DNA from: a virus
Reading direction: 5' to 3' (one strand)
Length of the DNA: 29,465 bases
IMG/VR virus record: IMGVR_UViG_3300009181_000253
Coordinates: 1 to 29,465 of that record
The position numbers and the translations under genes are program-made. The notes under the pieces are model-generated. The model was given only the letters and a program-made list of their open reading frames with translations, had not been told where the DNA came from and did no database searches. How positions within the stretch are numbered: position 1 is the stretch's first letter; the number at the start of each line of letters is the position of its first letter. Below are positions 1 to 5,634 of this stretch, piece by piece.

Positions 1-201
1 AATTTCGTGGATAGATTCGTGGATCGCCGTACCCTGCATAAGCGGAAAGGTATTAGCCCAATGTTTAATAGTATGAGGCTTAGGATGAAACCTCCCAATG
101 GCAGTATGCCTATCGTTAGTAAGATCACTAGAGAAATGTAGATACTCATCAGCCCTAGGCTCACTAATCTTCCACTTAATAACATCAATCAGTTCCTTCA
201 T
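1..201 (-). CDS. Probable PD-(D/E)XK (RecB/Cas4-like) exonuclease, N-terminal part only
   Basis: The first 67 codons of a leftward gene are present; the rest lies beyond the left edge. The reading frame is open from the ATG at 201 to base 1. The segment ends in GTAIHESIHEI (residues 57-67), which resembles the conserved start of the nuclease core in RecB/Cas4-type PD-(D/E)XK exonucleases, where a Gly-Thr-x-x-His helix precedes the catalytic acids. The catalytic residues would be downstream and cannot be seen, so the assignment rests on one motif. An AGAGGAG ribosome site lies just upstream, inside the 3' end of the preceding gene, which overlaps this one by 17 bases. It is the fifth gene after promoter A. 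Phage enzymes of this kind act in recombination or DNA-end processing. Confidence 0.5.
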   Translation of the reverse strand, partial: MKELIDVIKWKISEPRADEYLHFSSDLTNDRHTAIGRFHPKPHTIKHWANTFPLMQGTAIHESIHEI

Positions 202-382
202 CGTTCTCCTCTAGTGTTTCAGTAAACTTAACGAGTGTTTCACCATCAGCATCATACACATGACCAAGTACATAATTATTAATCTTCACAAACTCTAGGC
301 TTGCGACCTGCTGACCTTCACAAAAAACGCCACATATAACACCACGATCATTATAACAAGTAGCAACACTAATTGCGCTCAT
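185..382 (-). CDS. Small hypothetical early protein (65 aa)
   Basis: I do not recognise this 65-residue protein. It begins MSAISVATCY, looks like a small soluble beta-rich domain, and has an acidic C-terminus (LEENDEGTD). A longer in-frame version could start further upstream, but the ATG at 382 has a strong AAGGAGG site about ten bases before it, and the longer form would lie within the separate microgene at 369-485. It overlaps both neighbours: its start lies inside the end of the 38-residue gene, and its end overlaps the start of the putative exonuclease. This suggests translational coupling in the promoter A operon. Confidence 0.7.
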   Translation of the reverse strand: MSAISVATCYNDRGVICGVFCEGQQVASLEFVKINNYVLGHVYDADGETLVKFTETLEENDEGTD

Positions 383-485
383 TCTTTCGTGCCTCCTTAG
401 CAGCCTGTTTCTTAGCGCCACGCTCTAGCCGCTTACGCATGTTCTCCTCCAACTTAGCCTTTTTCATACCCTTAACGGTAGCCAC
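369..485 (-). CDS. Basic microprotein (38 aa), GTG start
   Basis: A 38-codon gene fills the gap between two larger genes. It starts at GTG on the stop of the upstream gene (TAGTG) and has AAGGAG about nine bases upstream. The product begins MATVKGMKKAKLEEN and is rich in Lys, Arg, Glu and Ala, with a likely single amphipathic helix (KRLERGAKKQAAKEARKNER) and a net positive charge. Its last codons overlap the start of the 65-residue gene and carry that gene's ribosome site. A start at the internal ATG (position 467) is possible but has poorer spacing. The function is unknown. A nucleic-acid-binding or inhibitor peptide would fit the charge, but that is only a guess. Confidence 0.6.
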   Translation of the reverse strand: MATVKGMKKAKLEENMRKRLERGAKKQAAKEARKNERN

Positions 486-718
486 TATACTTTCTCCTTA
501 GGTTTAAATTTAATACACGTTGCAATGAAACCAGACTTACCACTAGCAGATGGATGACGGCGATAAGCATACACCTTATAGCCCGACTCATACAACAAGT
601 CAGTAGCATCACACAACCCATCTACCTGACCCAACTTAACACCATCCGCAGCAACATTCCACTTCTCATTCTTACTACGCTTAACAGTAGCATCTACCAT
701 ATTCTTAAACTTACTCAT
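485..718 (-). CDS. Hypothetical early protein (77 aa)
   Basis: This 77-residue protein begins MSKFKNMVDATVKRSKNEKW. I do not recognise the family. It has a basic N-terminus, a central stretch with DGVKLGQVDGLCDATDLL, and a Lys-rich tail (KFKPKEKV). The ATG at 718 is preferred over an in-frame TTG one codon earlier because GAAGGA lies seven bases upstream of it. It overlaps the end of the 50-residue gene by eight bases and hands over to the next gene through a TAGTG junction. Confidence 0.75.
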   Translation of the reverse strand: MSKFKNMVDATVKRSKNEKWNVAADGVKLGQVDGLCDATDLLYESGYKVYAYRRHPSASGKSGFIATCIKFKPKEKV

Positions 719-863
719 CAATATCCTTCATAACTACAGTACCATCATTATATATAGTAATGTACTGTGCCTTAAGATCATATAACTTTTCTCTCATCTC
801 TTGTATAATAACTTCTATCTCATGATCCCATTCAGGAGTACTCATATAATCCTCACTAGTCAT
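711..863 (-). CDS. Hypothetical early protein (50 aa), first gene after promoter A
   Basis: A 50-residue acidic protein begins MTSEDYMSTPEWDHEIE. It has a predicted helix (IIQEMREKLYDLKAQ) followed by two short strands (YITIYNDGTVVMKDI). A longer in-frame reading would start 33 bases upstream, between the ribosome site and the promoter. The ATG at 863 is chosen because AGAAAGGA lies at good spacing and promoter A ends about 25 bases upstream. The family is unknown. As the first gene of this five-gene operon it may be made early and in high amount. Confidence 0.75.
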   Translation of the reverse strand: MTSEDYMSTPEWDHEIEVIIQEMREKLYDLKAQYITIYNDGTVVMKDIDE

Positions 864-886
864 AGTGTCCTTTCTATTCTTCTTGT

Positions 887-915
887 ACAATAGCACACTT
901 AGTACCTAATGTCAA
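887..915 (-). promoter_or_regulatory. Promoter A, sigma70 type, leftward
   Basis: On the minus strand there is a perfect TTGACA (-35, 915-910), a 17-base spacer and TATTGT (-10, 892-887). The start would lie near 880, giving a short leader before the ATG at 863. It serves the block 863 to 1 and below. The -35 is followed by TT, as in promoters B, C and D. Confidence 0.8.
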
Positions 916-919
916 GCCC

Positions 920-937
920 CGTTACAATACTGTTACA
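920..937 (-). promoter_or_regulatory. Tandem 11-bp-spaced box upstream of promoter A
   Basis: Minus-strand half sites TGTAACAGTAT and TGTAACG repeat with an 11-base period, ending four bases before the -35 of promoter A. Matching boxes occur at promoters B, C and D (same orientation) and near E (opposite orientation). The spacing of one helical turn suggests a dimeric or tandem-binding regulator. Its identity is unknown. Confidence 0.55.
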
Positions 938-956
938 TATAAGGAATACTTATATG

Positions 957-1166
957 CTACTCACTACCACCATAACTACAGGGGTTATGATCATAACCAA
1001 GGTTATGCATATCAATACTAATCCAAGCATCAAGAGCATCACGAATAAGAAACGCCTGCTTCTCATCAGAACACTCGGCAATACCTAGGTAAGTATCATT
1101 CTCTAGATCGTTGCATACTAGTACGAAGTATGACTCACCAATCAGGGCAACAATAGCGTCAATCAT
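957..1166 (-). CDS. Hypothetical protein (69 aa)
   Basis: A 69-residue acidic protein begins MIDAIVALIGESYFVLVC. It has two beta-type stretches (ESYFVLVCND, TYLGIAEC) and a helix (DEKQAFLIRDALDAW). It is not a family I recognise, but the layout resembles a small alpha/beta domain. The start overlaps the stop of the SET gene (TAATG) and has TGAGGAG upstream. It is the last gene of the block running from 3720, ending just before promoter A. Confidence 0.75.
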   Translation of the reverse strand: MIDAIVALIGESYFVLVCNDLENDTYLGIAECSDEKQAFLIRDALDAWISIDMHNLGYDHNPCSYGGSE

Positions 1167-1579
1167 TACAACTCCTCAAACCATACATCATCACCATAAC
1201 TAATAGTCAACTCTTCTCCACACGCTACATCTCGAACAGTAATAAACTTAAGCGCATTAAAAGGGTAAGAAAAATTAGACACCTCGTCAACATCGCCAAT
1301 AGACCACATCTCATAGAGACAATTCTTTTCAGACGAATGATTAAACAACGAGCCAACACCCATCGCAAACGCTAACCTGTTTTCATCCCAAGTAAACACA
1401 TACCCAGCCGCATCTGTTTCATTAAAGGAATCTAGATCATTGTTCTTTAGCAAAAGAACGGGAGCAATATGAACAGTCGTGTTCTCTGGCAAGTCGGATG
1501 ATGCGAACACTCCAACACCATGCTTCCACGACTGGTTCACATACACTCTCTCTCCTGCTGTTAAACGCCGTTCATTCAT
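1166..1579 (-). CDS. SET-domain protein, putative lysine methyltransferase (137 aa)
   Basis: The whole 137-residue protein is a compact SET domain. Seen in order are GVGVFAS (21-27, the Gly-x-Gly-x-Phe cofactor-binding start), GSLFNHS with Asn86 (76-86, the NHxxxxN-type motif) and GEELTISYG (121-129), whose Tyr128 fits the catalytic tyrosine of the family. SET enzymes transfer methyl groups from S-adenosylmethionine to protein lysines. There is no pre-SET or other partner domain, as in short bacterial and viral SET proteins. ATG at 1579 is chosen over an in-frame GTG one codon earlier because it overlaps the previous stop (TGATG) and has GGAGAAG upstream. The target is unknown; host chromatin or RNA-polymerase-associated proteins, or phage proteins, are all possible. 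The domain call is firm, the activity inferred. Confidence 0.85.
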   Translation of the reverse strand: MNERRLTAGERVYVNQSWKHGVGVFASSDLPENTTVHIAPVLLLKNNDLDSFNETDAAGYVFTWDENRLAFAMGVGSLFNHSSEKNCLYEMWSIGDVDEVSNFSYPFNALKFITVRDVACGEELTISYGDDVWFEEL

Positions 1580-1764
1580 CACACTTCTCCATACTCGTGA
1601 GCAACAATAGAAATATTCTGTAACACATACTCAATAAAGTCTGCGGGAATATCCCCATTAATAATAGCCTCAGGATCTTCACACTCATAATCAACATGCA
1701 CCTGCATCGCATCAAACGAAGGCTCGAAGATCAACTCTACATCAAACGTATAAGGATTAATCAT
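1579..1764 (-). CDS. Hypothetical acidic protein (61 aa)
   Basis: A 61-residue, strongly acidic protein begins MINPYTFDVELIFEPSFDAM. It starts within the stop region of the upstream gene (ATGA overlap) and ends within the start region of the SET gene. GAGG upstream is a fair ribosome site. The sequence reads as two beta strands followed by a helix (PADFIEYVLQNISIVAHEYG). No family is recognised. Confidence 0.7.
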   Translation of the reverse strand: MINPYTFDVELIFEPSFDAMQVHVDYECEDPEAIINGDIPADFIEYVLQNISIVAHEYGEV

Positions 1765-1970
1765 GCCGTAGCCTCTTTGCTTAGAATGTTAAGCATATAA
1801 TATGCAAACTCTTTATCCTCTGTCCAAGCCACAGTCTTATCAAAAGGCTCTGTCTTAGGCTCACTAAACGGAAACGAATACTCCGTAGTACGAGTACCCT
1901 CAACAACAATAAGGTACTGCGGGGTTCTATAATGGGTTGTCTCTTTAATATAATAATTATAACTAGACAT
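1761..1970 (-). CDS. Hypothetical protein (69 aa)
   Basis: A 69-residue protein begins MSSYNYYIKETTHYRTPQY. A longer in-frame reading to 2120 overlaps the 112-residue gene almost fully and has a hydrophobic, unnatural N-terminus. The ATG at 1970 is chosen because AAGGAGAT sits at ideal spacing. It is rich in Tyr, Thr and Glu, with beta-type stretches (YLIVVEGTRTTEYSF) and a C-terminal helix (EFAYYMLNILSKEA). The function is unknown. Confidence 0.75.
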   Translation of the reverse strand: MSSYNYYIKETTHYRTPQYLIVVEGTRTTEYSFPFSEPKTEPFDKTVAWTEDKEFAYYMLNILSKEATA

Positions 1971-2301
1971 TTGTAATCTCCTTAAGATTAGCATTGACCC
2001 ACTCGGTAGTGAGCGAGGTCGTTTCACCTTCATCATCACAGTTTCCGACAATAAGCATATTGCCAGCGATCCAATCATCACCATAGATAGCCTTGTGTGA
2101 CCAAGCAAGGTTGGTAGCATAGGTATTCTTAGGCAATCCTTCTAACTTACCTTCCTCATTTACATAAGCCGTAGCACCATCAAGGTACACACCCTCAATG
2201 TATCCGCCTACACAAGCCACCATATCATCGTAACTAATAGATGTTGGCTCCTTGATGATACAAACATCGCCCTGCGAATTGATTACTGCATAAGTAAACA
2301 T
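1963..2301 (-). CDS. Hypothetical protein (112 aa)
   Basis: A 112-residue acidic protein begins MFTYAVINSQGDVCIIKEP. It has features common in small phage proteins: an N-terminal strand pair, a Gly/Tyr-rich middle (GGYIEGVYLDGATAYVNEEGK) and a negatively charged second half (GNCDDEGETTS). This resembles phage proteins in which a short strand-turn-strand is followed by a region counting or scaling a value, but I cannot name the family. It starts at ATG overlapping the previous stop (TAATG) and has GATGAGG upstream. Confidence 0.75.
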   Translation of the reverse strand: MFTYAVINSQGDVCIIKEPTSISYDDMVACVGGYIEGVYLDGATAYVNEEGKLEGLPKNTYATNLAWSHKAIYGDDWIAGNMLIVGNCDDEGETTSLTTEWVNANLKEITNV

Positions 2302-2501
2302 TATACCTCATCCTCTACTTTCGTAACATTAGCCTGATCTTCTACATCATACTCCATGTAGTAAGACTCAAGCCCATCCTTACCAACCTGCTGTATAGCC
2401 TCAGTCATGGCGTTCCTCCAATCCGTAGCCTGCACCCTACAAGTAACCTGCACAGGTACCTCTAGAGTAACATAATACGCCTTCTTCTGGCAATTGCACA
2501 T
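2301..2501 (-). CDS. Hypothetical protein with Cys-rich N-terminus (66 aa)
   Basis: A 66-residue protein begins MCNCQKKAYYVTLEVPVQVTCRV. It has three cysteines in the first 21 residues, then a predicted helix (DWRNAMTEAIQQVGKDG). The beta-strand/helix order resembles small phage proteins of unknown function that handle a repeated input. The ATG at 2501 is preferred over an in-frame GTG four codons upstream because it forms a TAATG junction and has GAGGTGG upstream. The cysteines (CxC) are too few for a sure metal site. Confidence 0.7.
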   Translation of the reverse strand: MCNCQKKAYYVTLEVPVQVTCRVQATDWRNAMTEAIQQVGKDGLESYYMEYDVEDQANVTKVEDEV

Positions 2502-2764
2502 TATACTTTCCACCTCACACCTTCACTAATAATAGGAAACGAATCGTCACTAGCCTCATCACAATACTCATACCAATCAGCCCTAACCTCAGCCTCAAAA
2601 GCATCAATAGCCCTATAATCGCCGAACGTCATACGCTGATCCTCATCAACATCAGCCCAATAAGCCTCAGTCACATCATCCATCATACGATCAATGGCAC
2701 TATCTGTTAGATCATTATACACTCTATCTCCTTCGTCGTCCATTTGATAATCAAACTCTAGCAT
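2501..2764 (-). CDS. Hypothetical highly acidic protein (87 aa)
   Basis: An 87-residue protein begins MLEFDYQMDDEGDRVYND. Asp and Glu make up more than a quarter of it by eye. It is probably mostly helical with many aromatic residues (AYWADVDED, ADWYEYCDEASDD). The charge recalls DNA-mimic or inhibitor proteins, such as anti-restriction proteins, which would suit a position next to ArdC, but no motif supports that. The start at 2764 has GGGGGTGAG upstream. A 47-base gap separates it from the ArdC gene. Confidence 0.7.
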   Translation of the reverse strand: MLEFDYQMDDEGDRVYNDLTDSAIDRMMDDVTEAYWADVDEDQRMTFGDYRAIDAFEAEVRADWYEYCDEASDDSFPIISEGVRWKV

Positions 2765-2792
2765 ACTCTCACCCCCTTGTCGAGTCGTAAAT

Positions 2793-2811
2793 TGTTTAGA
2801 TATTGTAAAGA
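2793..2811 (+). promoter_or_regulatory. Tandem 11-bp-spaced box after ArdC
   Basis: Half sites TGTTTAGATAT and TGTAAAGA lie on the plus strand with an 11-base period, matching the boxes at promoters B and C, in the 47-base gap between the ArdC gene and the next gene. No good promoter is visible next to it: the nearest -35-like hexamer would put the start inside the downstream gene. It may be a secondary binding site or a decayed copy. Confidence 0.35.
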
Positions 2812-3720
2812 TTATGCGACAGCATAGGTATTCTCCATCACCATATTAGCCGCGTAACTAGCCGCATTAGCAGCAGAGAACAACAACTTAGGCTCAGCCT
2901 TACAACGCTTAGCCCATGCCTTCAGGTAAGCAGCAGACTGGGAATCATCAAGAGGCACACCAGTATTAGCACATAAGAACGCTGCACCAAACTCAGCAAC
3001 TAATTCTTCTTTTGCATACTTATCACCACCAAACGTACCAAGATCCAGCCGGTTAGTGCGAGACTCATGCCCCGTACTGTGTGCAATCTCGTGGAACAGA
3101 GTGTGATAGTAGGATTCTAGCGTTTGGAATTGATCAACGTCAGGCATTGTAATGCTGTCCAATTGTGGAGTGTAGAATGCACGATCACCACCATGAATCA
3201 AACCATGCTTCAGCGTATCACACCACTCAGCCGTAATCAACTGTGCCTCACCATACTCATCATGCTCATGATCATAACCCTCAACCATTACATCAGGCAA
3301 CTCGAAGGTATCAATACCATCAATCTGCGAACCATTAAAGACCCTGTAGTAGCGCTGAAACCACGAAGTCTTAGTCTCAACCTCACCCGTAGACTCATCC
3401 TCTACGTCACGTTGAGTAGACTTATTGTAGATGATGATCGTAGACTTGCTGCCCTTCTTCACCTGCATACCCTCATCTAGGCTGTTCATTGTGTAGAATC
3501 GTGGATCATTCCAACCATTCTGCTCAACAAGAAACGATAGGTACATGCTATTAAACCCTGTATAGGGACGGTTACTGATACCGTTTCGCGGCATCATCGC
3601 ATCACCCCTACCCCGCACAATCCAAGGCTTAGACCACGGAGCCACACCAGATTCCATCAAGGCAATAAGCCCTTCGGTAATCTCGGCGTGTACCTCTGCA
3701 ATGTCAAACTTCTTCTTCAT
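2812..3720 (-). CDS. ardC: ArdC-type antirestriction protein with zincin metallopeptidase domain (302 aa)
   Basis: Two domains are visible. The N-terminal ssDNA-binding domain (about 1-140) has the family pattern: an initial helix, APWSKPW (27-33), then NGISNRPYTGFN (46-57). The C-terminal zincin domain carries HEIAH (210-214) followed by STGH (215-218), and EELVAEFGAAFL (238-249), which supplies the third zinc ligand. ArdC proteins bind single-stranded DNA and protect incoming DNA from restriction; phage and plasmid versions are usually about 300 residues, as here. The start is fixed by GAGGAAAG before ATG 3720 and by promoter B upstream. It is the first gene of the 3720-957 block, as expected for a protein needed soon after DNA entry. 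Known activity is from plasmid relatives; protection by this copy is inferred. Confidence 0.92.
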   Translation of the reverse strand: MKKKFDIAEVHAEITEGLIALMESGVAPWSKPWIVRGRGDAMMPRNGISNRPYTGFNSMYLSFLVEQNGWNDPRFYTMNSLDEGMQVKKGSKSTIIIYNKSTQRDVEDESTGEVETKTSWFQRYYRVFNGSQIDGIDTFELPDVMVEGYDHEHDEYGEAQLITAEWCDTLKHGLIHGGDRAFYTPQLDSITMPDVDQFQTLESYYHTLFHEIAHSTGHESRTNRLDLGTFGGDKYAKEELVAEFGAAFLCANTGVPLDDSQSAAYLKAWAKRCKAEPKLLFSAANAASYAANMVMENTYAVA

Positions 3721-3749
3721 TTTGCTTTCCTCTTTCGGTTAGTAATCAA

Positions 3750-3777
3750 ACACTAGCAGACAATCCGCCAATGTCAA
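3750..3777 (-). promoter_or_regulatory. Promoter B, leftward, driving ardC
   Basis: Minus strand TTGACA (3777-3772), a 16-base spacer and TAGTGT (3755-3750); a 17-base spacer would give AGTGTT. The first bases after the -35 (TTGG) and the leader just before the gene (CGAAAGAGGAAAG) match promoter C's leader, so the two are probably co-regulated. The start lies about 25 bases before ATG 3720. Confidence 0.7.
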
Positions 3778-3780
3778 ACG

Positions 3781-3800
3781 ATCTTAACAATATCCTTACA
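3781..3800 (-). promoter_or_regulatory. Tandem 11-bp-spaced box upstream of promoter B
   Basis: Half sites TGTAAGGATAT and TGTTAAGA lie on the minus strand with an 11-base period, running into ATCGT just before the TTGACA of promoter B. The block from TTAAGATCG through the -35 matches promoter C closely. It directly follows the stop codon of the 23-residue gene. Confidence 0.6.
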
Positions 3801-3801
3801 T

Positions 3802-3873
3802 TTACTGGTGATAAATAACGTACAGCGCAGTAAACGCCACTAGCACTACCAGAAAGACGTCGATAGGCATCAT
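3802..3873 (-). CDS. Single-transmembrane microprotein (23 aa)
   Basis: A 23-codon gene begins MMPIDV and continues with a hydrophobic run (FLVVLVAFTALYVIY, residues 7-21) long enough to cross a membrane. It starts as an ATGA overlap with the stop of the 71-residue gene, so coupled translation is likely. It ends at the edge of the promoter B box. The hydrophobic composition, the overlapping start and the snug fit between gene and promoter support it being real, but no homologue is known to me. A membrane-acting early protein (superinfection exclusion, or host-membrane modulation) is possible. Confidence 0.5.
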   Translation of the reverse strand: MMPIDVFLVVLVAFTALYVIYHQ

Positions 3874-4085
3874 GCGAGACTACCCCTATTAAAGATTCTA
3901 TCCGCGTGAGTATAGCAAGCCGCATCCATTCGCGCACTATGCAAACTTTCATGCTCACTCATAAGGATATCATCGTTATTGTCCCACGGATTAACATACC
4001 ATACCTCGTACAATCCGTTGTCCGGGTCGATGATATGGTAGTCCCCAATTTGATCGCAGAATTTAGTATCCAAATTACGTTCCAT
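3870..4085 (-). CDS. Hypothetical protein (71 aa)
   Basis: A 71-residue protein begins MERNLDTKFCDQIGDYHII. The ATG at 4085 is preferred over an in-frame ATG five codons upstream because GAGAGGG sits at the right distance. Sequence features are a beta-rich middle (YHIIDPDNGLYEVWYVNPWDN) and a C-terminal helix with SLHSARMDAACYTHADRI. It resembles many small phage proteins that pair one beta sheet and one helix. No function is assigned. It ends in an ATGA overlap with the 23-residue TM gene. Confidence 0.75.
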   Translation of the reverse strand: MERNLDTKFCDQIGDYHIIDPDNGLYEVWYVNPWDNNDDILMSEHESLHSARMDAACYTHADRIFNRGSLA

Positions 4086-4106
4086 TTTACACCCTCTCAT
4101 TAGTAT

Positions 4107-4325
4107 TTATACAAAACAAGGCGGGACAATGGTCATAGGTACATACTCTACATGCTGACCATCCGCGCCATCATCGTCAAACTTTGCAACCATACGGCTA
4201 CAAAACTCTTTAGCATCTTGAGCAGATGCAAAAGGACCATAAGTATTTACCATCGTCATTTGCGTTGTATTTCCGTCATGGTACAGGTCATACCATACCA
4301 CACTATATGCGAGTCGTTCGATCAT
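4107..4325 (-). CDS. Hypothetical protein (72 aa)
   Basis: A 72-residue protein begins MIERLAYSVVWYDLYHDGN. The order is strand, strand, helix (SAQDAKEFCSRMVAKFDDD), strand, as in the previous gene, so the two may be distant duplicates. An AGAGAGG site lies upstream of ATG 4325, inside the end of the 32-residue gene. The final residues (VPMTIVPPCFV) are hydrophobic. No family is recognised. Confidence 0.75.
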   Translation of the reverse strand: MIERLAYSVVWYDLYHDGNTTQMTMVNTYGPFASAQDAKEFCSRMVAKFDDDGADGQHVEYVPMTIVPPCFV

Positions 4326-4329
4326 AATT

Positions 4330-4428
4330 TTACAGCCTCTCTAAGCGTATTTTATACCCCATTAGTAGGGTAGTACCTAAAGTACCTGCAAGAGCCTTAG
4401 CAGCGCCTACAGGTACCTTAGAATCCAT
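4330..4428 (-). CDS. Putative microprotein (32 aa)
   Basis: A 32-codon frame fills the gap between the 184- and 72-residue genes. It begins MDSKVPVGAAKALAGTLG and ends GYKIRLERL. Its stop lies four bases before the next ATG, and its last codons contain that gene's AGAGAGG site, the same packing as elsewhere in this arm. Codon use (GCT, AAG, CTT, GGT, ACT) matches the neighbours. The weak point is its own ribosome site, which is poor. It is Ala/Gly/Leu-rich and may be a small membrane-leaning helix. Confidence 0.4.
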   Translation of the reverse strand: MDSKVPVGAAKALAGTLGTTLLMGYKIRLERL

Positions 4429-4447
4429 CCTAGCACACTATCCCGTA

Positions 4448-5002
4448 CTAGTACGCGCTTCCCCGGAACGCAATCCAAATAGCCGCCTGCATATCTCGCG
4501 GAGTAGTGTCAAAGACTAGCGCAAGATTCTCGCAAGCCTCTGTTACCTCTCCCCGAATCTTAGGGGATACATCCGAACCGTAGCCTGCCGCTTTAGACAT
4601 TAGGCTATCTACCGTGACCAGATCCGTGCGTCCCACGATATTGGCATAGAATGCTGACACTTTAGCGCCAGTTACAAGCCGCGAATAGTAGTGTTCAGAC
4701 ATTACAGCCAAACCCTTCGCACTACTCGCACCTAGGATGCCATAATTTGCGCGGCGCTTATACACCGGACGAAACGAATCCTCCACAATCGCATGGGTAG
4801 CCTTGACATTCTGCGACCATCGCGCCCGTGGACTAGTGACCGCCATTACAGCCGCCGCACGTTGCACACTAATCCCGTGCGCTTTAGCAATTTCTACGCA
4901 TTCCTGCCGCGCCTTAGGGTACCACTCTGCACCCTGCCGTAGCATATCCTCCGTGCCTGCATCCTGCAAGATTCGGAAGTATTTATTGGTGATATTAGAC
5001 AT
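4448..5002 (-). CDS. Conserved actinophage-type protein (184 aa), function unknown
   Basis: This helical protein has motifs I associate with a family common in phages of actinobacteria (possibly DUF7178): WYPKARQECVEIAKAHG (27-43), AAVMAVTSPRARWSQN (49-64), KVSAFYANIVG (113-123), VTVDSL (128-133) and QAAIWIAFRG (173-182). Repeated helix-turn-helix segments resemble the fold of helix-hairpin-helix DNA glycosylases, but I see no clear catalytic Lys/Asp pair. In other phages it sits among early nucleic-acid genes, as here. The ATG at 5002 follows the 64-residue gene after two bases, with a weak ribosome site (GTGATGG), so coupling is likely. The family resemblance is from memory and the number is uncertain. 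Confidence 0.7.
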   Translation of the reverse strand: MSNITNKYFRILQDAGTEDMLRQGAEWYPKARQECVEIAKAHGISVQRAAAVMAVTSPRARWSQNVKATHAIVEDSFRPVYKRRANYGILGASSAKGLAVMSEHYYSRLVTGAKVSAFYANIVGRTDLVTVDSLMSKAAGYGSDVSPKIRGEVTEACENLALVFDTTPRDMQAAIWIAFRGSAY

Positions 5003-5004
5003 TT

Positions 5005-5199
5005 TTATACCATCACTTTCGTTAGATTACGGACGTAGCACACTTGATTCCAATCGTACCCCATACCCGTAACGTAATCGTACAGGTCGTTGTAAACAAA
5101 CTCTGCCGCTAGGCGCTGATTCTGGTATGATTCTACCGCCCAATAATCAGCCTGCCTCATTCGCGTTTCATCGAATTCTAATACCAATTCTGTTTCCAT
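5005..5199 (-). CDS. Hypothetical protein (64 aa), first gene after promoter C
   Basis: A 64-residue protein begins METELVLEFDETRMRQAD. It is mainly helical with many aromatics (YWAVESYQNQRLAAEFVYNDLYDYV). A longer in-frame reading would start at 5280, upstream of promoter C. The ATG at 5199 is chosen because GAGGAAAG lies at ideal spacing and the leader matches that of ardC. It leads the block 5199-3802, followed by the 184-residue gene. The function is unknown. Confidence 0.75.
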   Translation of the reverse strand: METELVLEFDETRMRQADYWAVESYQNQRLAAEFVYNDLYDYVTGMGYDWNQVCYVRNLTKVMV

Positions 5200-5227
5200 T
5201 TTACTTTCCTCTTTCGTTGATAGGTGA

Positions 5228-5256
5228 AACGTACCAGACCATTGACGGAATGTCAA
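5228..5256 (-). promoter_or_regulatory. Promoter C, leftward
   Basis: Minus strand TTGACA (5256-5251), 17-base spacer, TACGTT (5233-5228). The -10 is followed by a 12-base element, TTTCACCTATCA, also found at promoter D. The leader CGAAAGAGGAAAG just before the gene is shared with promoter B. It drives the block that starts at 5199. Confidence 0.65.
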
Positions 5257-5260
5257 ACGA

Positions 5261-5279
5261 TCTTTACAAATTCCGAACA
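5261..5279 (-). promoter_or_regulatory. Tandem 11-bp-spaced box upstream of promoter C
   Basis: Half sites TGTTCGGAATT and TGTAAAGA lie on the minus strand with an 11-base period, then TCGT directly before the TTGACA. The distance from box to -35 (four bases) equals that at promoter B. It sits between the stop of the 92-residue gene and the promoter. Confidence 0.55.
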
Positions 5280-5280
5280 A

Positions 5281-5559
5281 TTAGAATTTTTCCATCGAAT
5301 CCCAACGTGCGCGATCCTCTACCTTTTTAGCATTGACCTTCGCGGTTACGCCCGTATCCCAATTGTGTTGGGCGGTATCCTCTGCGAATTGTCGCAATGC
5401 GCGGCTAAAGTCAGCCTCCAAACGCCCAATCTTACGGTATAGCGCCATTTCTGCATCGGTGAACGTTCCACCATTGCTACCATCGGCACCATCCATCGCA
5501 TCCAGCGCCATGCTTACAGCGCCCATTACGCTAGTGAAATTCCTCTGCACTTCGCTCAT
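5281..5559 (-). CDS. Hypothetical helical protein (92 aa)
   Basis: A 92-residue protein begins MSEVQRNFTSVMGAVSMAL. A Gly/Asp/Ser-rich turn (MDGADGSNGGTFTDAE) is followed by a long charged helix (MALYRKIGRLEADFSRALRQFAED). The C-terminus is basic and acidic in turn. No family is recognised. The ATG at 5559 has AAAGGGG upstream. The tRNA-like element lies 35 bases upstream of the start in the same transcript, and the 3' end abuts the box of promoter C. Confidence 0.75.
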   Translation of the reverse strand: MSEVQRNFTSVMGAVSMALDAMDGADGSNGGTFTDAEMALYRKIGRLEADFSRALRQFAEDTAQHNWDTGVTAKVNAKKVEDRARWDSMEKF

Positions 5560-5593
5560 AGCATACCCCTTTACACTCTGCCATTATTGGCAA

Positions 5594-5634
5594 TACCCGG
5601 CGCGGAATCGAACCGCACTACAACCATTCGGGCA
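5594..5634 (-). ncRNA. tRNA-like acceptor/T-arm minihelix (no D or anticodon arm)
   Basis: On the minus strand, TGCCCG and CGGGTA pair as a 6-bp outer stem (one G-U). The inner stem GTGCGG/CCGCGC (6 bp, one U-G) carries the loop TTCGATT, which matches the universal tRNA T-loop pattern (T-T-C-Pur-A). The two stems stack without a gap on the 3' side, giving 12 bp, the length of a tRNA acceptor plus T stem. A 10-nt bulge (AATGGTTGTA) replaces the D and anticodon arms. No normal tRNA can be built from the flanks. A 5-bp hairpin follows at 5579-5592. Such a helix is the minimal substrate of RNase P, so it may be a processing site in the early mRNA. This is structural evidence only. Confidence 0.45.

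Noticed and set aside
1971-2120. N-terminal extension of the 69-residue gene to 2120
   Set aside because: It overlaps the 112-residue gene in another frame and bypasses a perfect AAGGAGAT-ATG start at 1970.
2755-2783. Promoter TCGACA-N17-TAGAGT next to the box at 2793
   Set aside because: The transcript would start after the ATG at 2764, so it could not serve that gene.
3874-3958. Minus-strand frame 3746-3958 covering promoter B
   Set aside because: It runs through the promoter and the tandem box and overlaps two better-supported genes.
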